Shown: positions 8,350 to 18,056 of the stretch, piece after piece
Layout of the letters: every line of letters starts with the position of its first letter
Numbering within the stretch: the stretch's first letter is position 1
Source: Bradyrhizobium barranii subsp. apii
Lineage (GTDB): Bacteria > Pseudomonadota > Alphaproteobacteria > Rhizobiales > Xanthobacteraceae
Assembly (NCBI RefSeq): GCF_011516635.5
Contig: NZ_CP096255.1
Span: forward strand, 1,488,001-1,552,000
Direction of reading: 5' to 3'
Length of the DNA: 64,000 nt
Program-made: the position numbers and the translations under genes
Notes under the pieces: model-generated
Told to the model about the DNA's origin: nothing
Seen by the model: the letters and a program-made list of their open reading frames with translations, nothing else
Database searches by the model: none

Positions 8350-9891
8350 ATGCCCACCCAGAGATTGTCGATGCGCCGGATCAAAGAGGTTCTCCGCTTA
8401 AAACATGTTCAAGGCTTGCCGGAGCGAGCCATCGCGCGCACCTTGGGCATCAGCAACGGCGCCGTGCACAGCTATCTACGCCGAGCCGGGGCTGCCGGGC
8501 TGAACTGGCCGTTGCCGGCCGGAATGAGCGACGAGGACCTGGAGCTGCTGCTTTTCCCGGCGCCGAGGCCTGCGTCGCAGAGCCCCCAGCGGGCCGTTCC
8601 CGACTGGGGCTATGTCGACAAGGAGCTGCGCCGACGCAACGTGACCCGTCGGCTGCTGTGGGACGAGTATCGCGCCACCCATCCCGATGGCTTCGGCTAC
8701 ACCTGGTTCTGCACGACGTACGAGGCCTGGAAGGGGCGAGCCCGGCCTTCGATGCGGCAGACGCATCTGGGCGGCGAGAAGGTTTTCGTGGATTTCGCCG
8801 GCGACACCATCGACGTCATCGATCCCTCAAACGGGGAAGTGCAGTCGATGAAGCTGTTCGTCGCGGCGATGGGCGCCTCCAACTATACCTATGCCGAGGC
8901 CTGTCCAAGCGAGGGGCTCGCCGACTGGATCCGGGTCCACATCAATCTTTTCGCCTTCCTCGGCGGCGTGCCGACATTCGTAGTCTGCGACAATCTCAAG
9001 GCCGCCGTCACCAATCCCGACCGCCACGATCCCGGCCTCAACCGAACCTATGCCGAGATGGCGAGCCATTACGGCACGGCCATTCTCGCAGCCCGGCCGC
9101 GGCGCCCAAAAGATAAGGCAAAGGTCGAAGTTGCGGTGCAAGTCGCCCAGCGATGGATTCTGGCGCGGCTGCGCAACCAACGCTTCTTTTCGTTGGCGGA
9201 GCTGAACGCAGCCATCAAAACACTCGTCGTCGAACTCAATGCAAGGCAGATGCGCGACTTTGGCGCCAGTCGCGCCGAACTGTTCGCCGAGCTCGACAAG
9301 CCCAAGCTTACAAAGCTGCCGGACCAGGCTTACGCTTTCGCACGCTGGAAGCGATGCCGGATCGGCCCCGACTATCATATCGAGATCGATGGACACTGGT
9401 ATTCCGCGCCGTATCGGCTCATCCGTGAGCTTGTCGACGCACGCATCGATGACAGAACGGTCGAGATCTTCCACAACGGCCGCAGGATCGCCAGCCACGC
9501 CCGCGCGCCCAACCGGCGGGGCCACACCACCATCGCCGACCATATGCCCAGCGCCCATCGGCGCTACGGTCAATGGACGCCCGCCGGAGTGATCGTCGCC
9601 GGCGAGCGGATCGGTCCGTCGACCGCCGCCTTCTTCCAGGCCGTGATCGCGGCCCGGCCGCATCCCGAGCAAGGCTTTCGCACCTGCCTCGGCATTCTGT
9701 CACTGGTCAAAAGCTACAGCGCGGAGCGCGTCGAAGCGGCCTGCCGGCGCGGCATTCTGATCAAGGCGCGATCCGTCGCCTCGATCCGCTCCATCCTCCA
9801 GAACGGTCTGGATCGTACCTTTCTCGACGAGCCCTCCGAACACCAACCCCTGCGCCACGGCAACATCCGCGGCCGCGATTATTTTCACTGA
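8350..9891 (+). CDS. istA: IS21 transposase IstA
   Basis: DDE transposase (cointegrase) of the IS21 element, 513 aa, normal length. N-terminal helix-turn-helix (RAIARTLGISNGAVHSYLRR, about residues 26-45), followed by the rve integrase core: EKVFVDFAGDT (first Asp, about residue 145), FVVCDNLKAA (second Asp, about 215) and KAKVEVAVQVAQRW (Glu, about 260). Followed 16 bases later by istB with its own ribosome binding site, forming the usual two-gene operon. No frameshifts. Confidence 0.95.
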   Translation: MPTQRLSMRRIKEVLRLKHVQGLPERAIARTLGISNGAVHSYLRRAGAAGLNWPLPAGMSDEDLELLLFPAPRPASQSPQRAVPDWGYVDKELRRRNVTRRLLWDEYRATHPDGFGYTWFCTTYEAWKGRARPSMRQTHLGGEKVFVDFAGDTIDVIDPSNGEVQSMKLFVAAMGASNYTYAEACPSEGLADWIRVHINLFAFLGGVPTFVVCDNLKAAVTNPDRHDPGLNRTYAEMASHYGTAILAARPRRPKDKAKVEVAVQVAQRWILARLRNQRFFSLAELNAAIKTLVVELNARQMRDFGASRAELFAELDKPKLTKLPDQAYAFARWKRCRIGPDYHIEIDGHWYSAPYRLIRELVDARIDDRTVEIFHNGRRIASHARAPNRRGHTTIADHMPSAHRRYGQWTPAGVIVAGERIGPSTAAFFQAVIAARPHPEQGFRTCLGILSLVKSYSAERVEAACRRGILIKARSVASIRSILQNGLDRTFLDEPSEHQPLRHGNIRGRDYFH

Positions 9892-9907
9892 AGCCAAGGA
9901 GACCTGT

Positions 9908-10669
9908 ATGCTCAACCATCCCACCCACGAACGCCTGATCGAGCTCGGCTTGAGCGGCATGGCCAAGGCCTTCGAGGAGCAGCGACGATCGCCTGATCTC
10001 GAAGCCTTGCCGTTCGAAGATCGCATCGGCCTGCTGGTCGACCGGGAAGCGGCGGAACGCGACACCAGGCGGCTCACCACGCGCCTCAAGCTGGCCTCGC
10101 TCCGCCAGAATGCCTGCGTGGAGGACGTCGATTTGCGCACGCCGCGGGGTATCGACCGGGCCGTCTTCGCCAAGCTCGCCAGCGGCGACTGGATCGATCG
10201 CCACGAGAATTTGCTCATAACCGGGGCGACCGGATTGGGCAAAAGTTGGTTAGCCTGTGCCCTCGGCCACAAGGCCTGCCGAGATAATCGCTCGGTCCTC
10301 TATCACCGCGTCCCAAGATTGTTCGAAGCGTTGGGGCTCGCGCGGGGCGATGGACGTTATGCCCGCTTGCTCAAAACCCTTGGCCGCGCCCAGGTTCTGA
10401 TTTTGGATGATTGGGGATTGTCGGTGCTCACCGCTGCCGAGCGGCGCGATCTACTGGAAATCCTTGACGATCGCCATGGCCGCTCCTCCACCATCGTAAC
10501 CAGCCAACTCCCTGTGGACACATGGCACGAAGTTATCGGAGATCCCACGCTAGGCGACGCGATTCTGGATCGCCTCGTCCACAACGCTCACCGCCTCCAG
10601 CTTGCTGGCGAAAGCATGCGAAAACGCAACGCCAAAACCATCACCCTTGACGAGCAGCCAGAACGCTGA
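9908..10669 (+). CDS. istB: IS21 helper ATPase IstB
   Basis: AAA+ ATPase that assists IstA in target selection; 253 aa, normal. Walker A is GATGLGKSWLA (about residue 105), Walker B is VLILDDWG (about 165), followed by a sensor-like STIVTSQLP segment. AGGAG lies just before the ATG. Complete and in order with istA. Confidence 0.95.
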   Translation: MLNHPTHERLIELGLSGMAKAFEEQRRSPDLEALPFEDRIGLLVDREAAERDTRRLTTRLKLASLRQNACVEDVDLRTPRGIDRAVFAKLASGDWIDRHENLLITGATGLGKSWLACALGHKACRDNRSVLYHRVPRLFEALGLARGDGRYARLLKTLGRAQVLILDDWGLSVLTAAERRDLLEILDDRHGRSSTIVTSQLPVDTWHEVIGDPTLGDAILDRLVHNAHRLQLAGESMRKRNAKTITLDEQPER

Positions 10670-10697
10670 CCCTATCACCGCCTCGGCCGGAGCGAGG

Positions 10698-10768
10698 CTG
10701 CTCACGATCGTCTGAATTCGGCGCTCATGATCGCGCGAAATCGCTGCTCACGATCACTGAAATATGCA
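10698..10768 (-). repeat. IS21 right-end multiple terminal repeats
   Basis: Three inverted copies of the GATCGTGAGCA-type repeat (read on the minus strand, one mutated to GATCATGAGCG), mirroring the left end. Confidence 0.85.
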
Positions 10769-10773
10769 CGCGA

Positions 10774-11491
10774 CTAGTCAACCGCGCGCGTCCTGTTCTT
10801 CCCTCTCTCTTTTCGTCGTGCCCGTTTGGTACGCGAGTTGCTGAGAAACGTGCGGGCTTGGCTTCTCAAACATTCACACTCGCGACCCCATGAGATGGCC
10901 AAATCTGCTCAGCCCAGACTTGCGCTTGGGCGGTTTCTCCAAGGCAGCGCCCGCGTCATTTGTAGCCACCGCAGCAACATACTCAGGAGGCCAAATTCCC
11001 CGATCATTCTCGATCCAAATTGCTGAGCTTGAAAGTTGGCTTTGGGCGAGCAACTTAGTTGCTTGATCCGAGACCCCGCGCCGCACAGTTCCCCTATTCA
11101 TTGGAGGATACCGGAGTCCTACGGATAGCGACGGCGTGCGCCCTCCTCCATATTCTATGCAAGCTAGGATTTTGCATTTCCTTCCTGGGGCTAGAGCCAA
11201 CGCCGCCCGCATGCATTTTGAGCGGGCGGCGTTGTGCTTTCTACAAACAAACGTCGCAGTTCAGGGCGTTGCCTCGAGGGTCGGCGTCGCGTCTCGCGTC
11301 GCAAGCGCACAGGCAGGAAGCTTCAGTGCTTCGCATCACGCAAATTCACTCGCACGTAGGCCTGCTCGTTGCAGATTGATTGCGCGCTTACGCGCGACTG
11401 CAACCCTGACGCACTGCAAAACTCGAATCGGAATTTAAGTTGTGCATCTATCGAACCACAATGTCGGCTTCTAACCAATCTGGAGGAGCGA
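10774..11491. other. No confident gene
   Basis: A minus-strand frame (10874-11212) encodes SSAIWIENDRGIWPPEYVA and a basic C-terminus and could be a small gene, but I recognise nothing in it and see no convincing ribosome binding site. Confidence 0.35.
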
Positions 11492-11810
11492 TCATGGATT
11501 CACGAATGGACCTGCCACTGAAATTTCATCCAGCGGCATTAGAGTGTCGGGATCTTGGACGCCAAGTGGCGCGGTTGGAGCAACGAACGATCGGCGAAGC
11601 TGGTCGGGGTTGCGTAGCCGATCGTCCGTTGCGGTGAGGTGGGCTGCATAGGCCGCGGGGGGTGACATACTACAGCGACGAGTGAGGCTGCCGGAGATTG
11701 TCATCGTCGACCCAGTTGGCGATCTTGGCGCGGGCGCCGCCAAGATCGAAGAACAGGGTCTCGTTGAGCAGCTCATCGCGCATCCGGCCATTGATGGGGA
11801 AGACGGCCCC
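11492..11810 (-). pseudogene. IS3-family transposase OrfB, C-terminal relic
   Basis: The minus strand carries NGRMRDELLNETLFFDLGG, then the HSSL element of IS3 transposases, then in a shifted frame AAYAAHLTATDDRLRNP. An in-frame stop follows HSSL and the frame changes, so it is a dead C-terminal fragment. It abuts the start of an IS110 relic on the other strand. Confidence 0.85.
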
Positions 11811-11873
11811 GCTCCCTCGGCGCCGGCGATATGCTGGCGATGGACGAACCAGCTAACAGCCAGCAGTTCACCA

Positions 11874-12892
11874 ATGGAAGTCGCGACAATTGGGTTGGAC
11901 GTTTCGAAGCACGTATTTCACATCCATGCCGTTGATGGCCAAGGCCAAGTGGCCTGTCGCCAACGCCTCCGGCCAGGCGAGATCGTGTCGTTCTTCTCCT
12001 CGCTCGTACCTTGCCTAGTCGGCATTGAGGCCTGCGCGACTGCTCACAACCGGGCGCGGGAGATTCGCCAGTTGGACACGATGTGAGATTGATCCCGCCA
12101 GCCTATGTTAAACCCTACCTACGAAGAGGAGCCAAGCATGACGCCGTTGACGCGGCTGCAATCTGCGAAGCGGTCACCCGTCCCAATATGCGGTTCGTTC
12201 CAATCAAGAGCGTCGAGAACCATGGCTTCTTGATGCTTCATCGTGCAAGAGGCTTTGTTGGTCCGCCAACGGGCCACGACAGCCTGCGCCACTCGGGCTC
12301 ATTTTGCTGAGTTCGGAATCATTGCCGGGCAAGGCCGGCAACGGGCGGACGGTCTGGTGGGCTTGTTGGATGACGAGGAACTGATGCTACCGGCCCACGC
12401 CCGAATTGCACTAGCCGTCCTTGTGAACCAACTGAAGGAATTGGACCGGCAGGTCGAGGCCATCGAGCGCGAGCTAGCTCAGATCCAACGAATAAATCCG
12501 ATGGCGAAGTTGCTGTCCTCGATTCCAGGGATCGGTCACATAACGGCCACGGCTCTCGCCGCGACCGTGCCGGATGCGACAATGTTCTGCTCCGGGCGCG
12601 AGTTCGCGGCCTGGCTTGGCCTGACGCCTAAGCAGAATTTCACCGGCGGGAAGGATCGGCTCGGCCGGATTACGAACAGGGCGATTCCTATCTCAGGCAC
12701 TTGCTTGTCATCGGAGCACGTAACGTCGTTCGGTGCCCAAAGGCACGCTCCCGGGTTGGAGGCGGCTGGATCAAAGTCCTGCTTGAACGGCGTCGGACAT
12801 GGTCGTCGTCGCCATCGCCGTTGCCAACAAGTCTGGCCCGGATCGTCTGGGCGATGACTCTCTCTGGAGGAAATAATCAGTGGCAGGCAGCG
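11874..12892 (+). pseudogene. IS110-family transposase, multiply frameshifted
   Basis: The N-terminus is intact (MEVATIGLDVSKHVFHIHAV; the D is the first RuvC-like acidic residue). The frame breaks after a few dozen codons, resumes as AYVKPYLRRGAKHDAVDAAA, shifts to LLSSIPGIGHITATALAATV and then FAAWLGLTPKQNFTGGKDR, and finally to HLLVIGARNVVRCPKARS. All domains of a DEDD transposase are present in order, but at least three frameshifts make it non-functional. Confidence 0.9.
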
Positions 12893-12939
12893 AACTTGAT
12901 TGCACAACATTCGACCGATCTTGATCTGAGACCGACAAC

Positions 12940-13389
12940 ATGCATGAATTAGATTCCCTTGTTAATAGAAGCACGTCCGCTGCGCAACCTTCGCCAATAG
13001 AGACTTTCGATGGAAGCTCGTCCCGTCCAATAATTGAACTCTTCAAAGGCATCGAACAGATGTTGGCGCCTCTATTTCAACGTTCTTACGAATGGGGCTC
13101 GAAGGAGTGGAAAGTCCTATGGGATGCAATCTTGGAGCAGTACGAGCACAATCAAGATGCGGTACTGGCTTCGATTTCACAGGCGCAATTGTCACGGCGC
13201 CCAGCACGATCAGCCGGCTTCGCTCCGGGCCCTTATCAGCGCAATTATGGGCCATGCAGGAGCGGCCCCAAGGTCAGCGTCTTCTTCGTCCAGAGCTCGG
13301 ACGAAGTTGCCGGGCAGTCCTCTCAGGGGGCCTCAGTTAAATCGGACGCCAAATGCCCACGCTGCTTTGCTTTACATTTCTGGATCTGA
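12940..13389 (+). pseudogene. DUF262-type (GmrS/ParB-like nuclease) protein, N-terminal relic
   Basis: The frame reads SRPIIELFKGIEQMLAPLFQ, then RSYEWGSKEWKVLWDAI. This is the usual start of DUF262 proteins, in which an FxVPxYQRxYxW-type strand precedes a ParB/Srx-like fold. A second frame continues with FTGAIVTAPSTIS, matching the next conserved block (F.GAIV), so a frameshift is present. The catalytic IDGQQR region is missing. DUF262 proteins include type IV restriction enzymes of the GmrSD group, so this may be a lost defence gene. Confidence 0.65.
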
Positions 13390-14334
13390 AATGCGGGTCA
13401 GCATCTTCACGTGCGGTCCCGCCCGCTTGAAGATCGGCTCCCAAAAGGCATAGGCCGTCTCGGCGAAACTCGCGCTTATGCTGAACTTCGTGAGCGCAGC
13501 CCGATATGCGGCCTGTCGCCCGCAGCCTTGCCTCTCGACAAGGTGCCAGATGAATTGACCGACCTGGCGCGCATACGTGCTCGGACGAGCTCGGTGGTTG
13601 GGTACGATCTCAAGCCGCATGGTCCCGGTGTCGCGCGTCTCCGGTTCGATGAGATTGGCAAGCCAAATGAAGATTGATGGATCAATGCTCGCAGCATAGC
13701 CGTCGCGCTTGAGCTGCTGATTGATCATAGAGAACGCGCTAGCGGCTTCTCTGAAGCATTCGCTCAGGATGAAGTTCGCCTGAGTCTCCAGCTTGCCGCT
13801 CTGAAGATCGTCCAGCAATCTGACCGCCTCGTCAGTGAGCCGCCGCATGTATCGCAGTTGCGGCTGCCCCGCGCCGTCGGCAGGTTCCTTCTGCACGATC
13901 AACTCGGCCGCATCCGCGCGGAACTCTGTTGCGGCTTCTTTGAGAGCGGTCAAAAAGTCGCCTTCAAGACCGGAGCGGCCGATGTCTTTCGGTGCCGCTT
14001 CCCTCCCCACCCGTGTCTCTACGAGATTGGCAATCTTCACCATCATCTCAGTCGTAGCGTCGGAATCTAGAAGTTCGTCCTTGCGCGGCGCCGCCGCATT
14101 CCGAGATTCAAGCACCGCAACGGCACCCGGAGCCGTCGCTTGCCTCGCAAGCATTGTTTGATCAGGCGTCTTCTCTCCTGTGTGCTCCGATCGCGGATTG
14201 GAAGCGGCAATCCCGCTGGACAACACAAACAGGCCATCGTCAACGGCTCGGCTCGCCGCCGCGGTAAGCTCCACCAGCGAGCGTCGCGCACAGCGCGTAT
14301 GGCTAGCACGACGCCTTTTTTTCGTGTGGCTCAT
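13372..14334 (-). CDS. Unrecognised 320-aa protein encoded with ParA
   Basis: I do not recognise this family. The gene overlaps the end of the ParA gene by 32 bases and reads in the same direction, so they form an operon. The N-terminal 30 residues are very basic (MSHTKKRRRASHTRCARR), a likely nucleic-acid-binding tail. A region rich in polar and charged residues follows, then a helical C-terminal half (LRYMRRLTDEAVRLLDDLQ, then ANFILSECFREAASAFSM) with no membrane segment. Position after ParA suggests a partition partner or cargo adaptor, but it shows no ParB HTH or CTPase motif. Complete by length; the start could be slightly downstream. Confidence 0.75.
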   Translation of the reverse strand: MSHTKKRRRASHTRCARRSLVELTAAASRAVDDGLFVLSSGIAASNPRSEHTGEKTPDQTMLARQATAPGAVAVLESRNAAAPRKDELLDSDATTEMMVKIANLVETRVGREAAPKDIGRSGLEGDFLTALKEAATEFRADAAELIVQKEPADGAGQPQLRYMRRLTDEAVRLLDDLQSGKLETQANFILSECFREAASAFSMINQQLKRDGYAASIDPSIFIWLANLIEPETRDTGTMRLEIVPNHRARPSTYARQVGQFIWHLVERQGCGRQAAYRAALTKFSISASFAETAYAFWEPIFKRAGPHVKMLTRISDPEM

Positions 14335-14965
14335 GATCTAACGACCCCTCGACAAGCGTTTTCAAGACCCAGCGCCAAAGCTCACGAACTTCCTCCGAGG
14401 CTCTTCCCTCTTGTGCAAACTCGGTTACGCCTAATCCGGCCCCAAGCGCGTCCTGGTGGACATTGCGCTGTCCGACATAGGGATGCGCAAGCACCCCGAG
14501 CGAATTGAGGGACGTTGCAGCTTCACTCAAGCGGCAGCCCCGCGGTGGCGTCTGATTGAGGACGAAAGCGAATCGGCGGTTGAGCCTACGAATAGCAATC
14601 AGTGTCGGTATCGCAGCTTCGATGTCGGCCAGACTCGGACGCACTGGGATCAGGCAAAGATCGCCCCTCGCGATGGCGAGCACGGCCAGTGCATTGTTCG
14701 TGGCGGCGGTATCGATGACCGTAAGCCAGATTCCCTCAGCTTCAAGGCTGACGAGAGCCACTTCTAGTTCGGCGGGATCGGAGATCCGAACGACCCGCGG
14801 ATAGGGATGGCAACGCCGCTCTTTCCATTTTGAAATCGTGCCTTGTGGATCCGCCTCGACAATTGCGACGCGCTCCCCGTTCCCCATCGCCGCGACCGCA
14901 ATGCCAACCGCCAGCGTGCTTTTGCCGCTTCCGCCTTTTTGGGTGACCAGAACAAGGACATGCAT
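14303..14965 (-). CDS. ParA/VirC1-like partition ATPase
   Basis: Deviant-Walker ATPase of the ParA/MinD group, which positions DNA or protein cargo on the nucleoid. The deviant Walker A motif QKGGSGKSTLA lies at about residues 9-19. VEADPQGTISKWKER (switch I-like region) and VIDTAATNNALAV (Walker B-like) follow. I prefer the ATG at 14963-14965 because it places the Walker motif nine residues from the start, as is usual; the frame is open to an ATG at 15019. At 220 aa it has no N-terminal HTH, so it is the small (type Ib or orphan) form. It resembles VirC1-type proteins in layout. Followed by an overlapping unrecognised gene. Confidence 0.9.
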   Translation of the reverse strand: MHVLVLVTQKGGSGKSTLAVGIAVAAMGNGERVAIVEADPQGTISKWKERRCHPYPRVVRISDPAELEVALVSLEAEGIWLTVIDTAATNNALAVLAIARGDLCLIPVRPSLADIEAAIPTLIAIRRLNRRFAFVLNQTPPRGCRLSEAATSLNSLGVLAHPYVGQRNVHQDALGAGLGVTEFAQEGRASEEVRELWRWVLKTLVEGSLDHEPHEKKASC

Positions 14966-15126
14966 ATCCTGCGCTTCCCGGATGACAACGAGATGAGACG
15001 CATGAGTCGTCGGCTGCATGGGCGTCAGTCAACTACCAACCTTGGGAATTGATGGAGAGGACGGGCACATGGCAATCTTCGTCCTATACCCGTCAGGGAC
15101 GGTCGATACGAAGCTGGGTTTAGAGA

Positions 15127-15900
15127 ATGAAAAAGGTCCTGCTGGGCACGGTAGCCCTGATCGCGCTGGTTGCCCCTTCCTCTGCCGCTGATCTGGCCGC
15201 GGGGCCCTACGTCAAAGCGCTCCCAGCGGTCATTCCAATCTATGATTGGAGCGGCTTCTACGTCGGCATAAATGGCGGCGGCGGCTCCGCGCATCAATGC
15301 TGGGACGTGGTCAACGCCGGAGGCGCGATTGTCGCTCCGCCCGTCGGCATAGGGTTGCCATAATGCGACGGGAGGCACGGTCGGCGGTCAAATCGACTAT
15401 CGCTGGCAAATAGCCAACTCGCTGTTTGGCCTGCAGGCGTAGGGCGACTGGGCCGATTTCAAGGGCTCCAACGCCAACCTCGCTTTTGCAGGCGTCCAGG
15501 ATGAATCCAAGCTTGATGCATTCGGCCTGTTCACGGGCCAAGTCGGCTATGCCTGGAATAACATGCTGCTCTATGTGAAGGGTGGCGCTGCGGTTGTCCG
15601 CGACAAATACCGGGTCTTCGATTTTGCGACTGGGCTGACTATCGACAACGGCAGCGAAACTTGTTGGGGCGGCACGGTAGGGGCGGGCCTTGAATTTGGC
15701 TTCGCTCCGAACTGGTCCATCGGCGTTGAGTACGACCACCTGTTCATGGGTCATCGGGACGTGGACTTCTTTTTTCACCTGGACTCGTGGGTGGTCCGGC
15801 GGCCGCTTTCGCGGGGACTGCCCGTATCAGTCAGGACGTCGATATCGGTCTGGTCCGCCTGAATTACCGCTGGGGTGGCGCGGTCGCCACGACATATTGA
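15127..15900 (+). pseudogene. Omp31/Omp25-like outer-membrane beta-barrel protein, broken
   Basis: Starts with a clear signal peptide (MKKVLLGTVALIALVAPSSA, cleaved before ADLAA) and then YDWSGFYVGINGGGG, the hallmark start of rhizobial Omp31-type porin-like proteins. A frameshift near 15360 is followed by an internal TAG at about 15441. The rest continues in another frame (VGYAWNNMLLYVKGGAAVV, then NWSIGVEYDHLFMG), and after a further shift near 15775 the terminal strand DIGLVRLNYRWGG ends at 15900. Full-length but inactivated by at least three lesions. Confidence 0.9.
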
Positions 15901-16103
15901 TCTTCGCCGGAACGGAAGCGTTCGATCACACGGAGCGCTAGAGACAATCCTTGACGCGCGTTGCTCCTCTCTCAAGGTAGTCATCTGGAACGCAAGTTCG
16001 CCACATAAATCGGCGCTGGGACCTCTGAAGCAGAGCGCTTGTCGCAAATGCAGGTGTGAGAGGCCGGCCGATCGCGCCGTTGGTGCTAAGTCAGCAGGAG
16101 CGG
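15901..16103. other. Spacer, nothing recognised
   Basis: Short sequence between the porin-like pseudogene and the IS630 relic; no feature seen. Confidence 0.4.
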
Positions 16104-16608
16104 ACGTACTTGGAGAGGCACGTTCGTCGTCACCACGTTGCCCGCTCGCTATCTGAGCGGTACCGCGCGATCCTGTGGTGTGCGGACGGCTTGCCTTAGC
16201 AAGTCCGTGGCTGCCAAACTCGGCCTCCATGAACACACCGTTGCCAAATGGAGCCATCGCGTTTTGAAGGATCGCTGTGATGGTCTGCTTGAAGAGGCGC
16301 GCCATGGCTGACCTCGCACCATCAACGCCGATCAGGTTGCCGCGGTGATCGAACGAACGTTGCGGCTGACGCCAGCCGACGCGACGCCCAGTCGATCCGC
16401 TCGATGGCGGCGGAAACTGGCTTTTTCCACACCACGATCCGCCGCATGTGGGCGGCGTTCGGCTTGCCGCACCGTAGCCAGACATTCAAGCTGTCGAGCG
16501 ATCCGCTGTTCGTCGTCAAGGTGGGCAATATCATCGGCCTTTACCTATCCCAAACCGAGCCCTTGTCCTCAGCATCGATGAGAAAAGCCACATTCAGGCA
16601 CTCGATCA
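16104..16608 (+). pseudogene. IS630-family transposase, N-terminal half, broken
   Basis: Fragments in successive frames read VARSLSERYRAILWCADG, KSVAAKLGLHEHTVAKWSHR (HTH region), then after an in-frame TGA PRTINADQVAAVIERTL, then MAAETGFFHTTIRRMWAAFG and FKLSSDPLFVVKVGNIIGLY. The sequence stops just after IDEKSHIQALD, the first catalytic Asp segment of IS630. The C-terminal catalytic half is missing, and the relic joins directly to an IS110 relic on the opposite strand. Confidence 0.88.
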
Positions 16609-16611
16609 CGA

Positions 16612-16845
16612 GCATGGACGGCTTGCGGGCAAGCAAGCGCGCAAGCCAAGGATTTGCGGTCGAGCCTTTACGCATTGCCCAGCGCACGGCTGCGCTCGCA
16701 CCGATGATTAATAGTCGGCGCAGAGTTCGTTCGCCCATGCGGGATGTCTCGCCGAGCTTCTGCTTTCCGCCCGTGGAGCGCTGCAGCGGGGTGAGCCCCA
16801 GCCAGGCCGCAAAGTCGCGTCCTCTCCTATATGCCCGAGTCGTCG
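16612..16845 (-). pseudogene. IS110-family transposase, C-terminal fragment
   Basis: Minus-strand segment reading GRDFAAWLGLTPLQRSTGGK, then TLRRLLIIGASAAVRWAMRK and LARLLARKPSML. This is the C-terminal transposase_20 region of an IS110 subgroup different from the copy at 11874. Truncated at both ends; no start codon of its own. Confidence 0.88.
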
Positions 16846-16891
16846 GCGCCAGGGCCAACGAGCGACCGTCGCTGTGATGGGCCCGATTCAT

Positions 16892-18056
16892 GCCGCTTGG
16901 TCGCGATTCAGGTCAACATGGTTACTTTTGTATATTGACCTCGATCCTGGCAGCCGTTTGGCGTTGCTCCTTCAGCGAAGCCTCTTGGCCGGCTCGGGCA
17001 GCGTCCATGCCAGGCGCCGGACAGCGGCCAGTGGCAACTTGTAGGCGATGGTCTCGAAGCGCCCGAATGTATTGATCTTGATGAACTCGTTTTCCCCTGT
17101 CGAATGAACATAGCTATCGCGTTTGCCGCAAACAGGCTTAATGCCTTCCAAGCTCGAAACCTTGTCGCTGCAGCTCCCCAATACTGTTATGCGTTTGCAT
17201 TTGCTCGTTCGTCTGTTCGAGGTGGGCGCCGTTCGCTTTGAAATCCGGATCATTCTCCAACCGCTTACCTAACATGTTCGGGCGCCTGCGTCTCAATTGC
17301 AAGCGGCTCTCAAGCGGAGAACGAACTGTATACCGAGACAGCCGTGCCATTCCTCCTCCACCGGTTCGATGTCTAAACGGCGATCCGACTCAAAACTTGG
17401 CCTGAAGAGGGGCGCGGGTAACGCTGGCAGCCCTTTCTGGCTGCGGTGGTGCTTAAAATGAGGAGATGTTTGGGTCCTCACGAATGTTGTCAGCTTTGCC
17501 CCAACATCAACAAGCGCCGCTCTGTCCAACAGAGAATGTAGTGCTTGCAGAAGGACTTTCAGTTCGGCACGTCGCTTGCTTTGCTCAGAACACCATCACA
17601 CCGCGACGAGAGGACGATGCGGAGAATGCTGTGCTGCGATAGTGCGCGACTGCCGCCTGCTGCTTCCGGTCTTCGCACCGTTCTTCGCCGCAGCGCTTCT
17701 CACAGCCCCAAGCGCTCGCGACCTTTCTGCTGCTCGAGCAGTTATTCGCGGCGTGCTCTTCGCGGAAGCACCGTTGGCGCTCTATGGCACTGCGATGGCG
17801 GCGGTGCTCGCCCGCGATTGCGGGAGCGAGGCGGCATTTCGCCGTTCGGCGCAGGCGGGTCGAGCGCCGCTCACTCTCCGACTATGGTAACGACTCTGGT
17901 CGATGGCGCGGCGCTCCCTTATCGATGGCTGCGGCACGGCGGATGATTCTTGTGCTCCTGCTGCGGCTGCAGCGTGTCCACAAAGGGCGGAGCTTAAATG
18001 TGCGGTGGCGCGGCAGATTAATAGCGCGCGTTGGACAGCGGAAGACGGGGTGAGGA
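16892..18056. other. Long stretch without a confident gene
   Basis: About 1.2 kb. Minus-strand frames include NEFIKINTFGRFETIAYKLP near 17040-17100 and a plus frame at 17576-17890 has an alanine-rich hydrophobic run, but none has a family signature, ribosome binding site or operon partner that I can defend. Confidence 0.35.

Larger units (their letters stand above)
8177..10768 (+). mobile_element. Complete IS21-family element, 2592 bp, 5-bp target duplication CGCGA
   Basis: Begins TGCATGTTTC and ends GAAATATGCA, matching the 5'-TG...CA-3' ends of IS21 elements. The 5-base sequence CGCGA flanks both ends (8172-8176 and 10769-10773). Contains intact istA and istB. Both ends carry several copies of a GATCGTGAGCA repeat. 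Confidence 0.95.
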
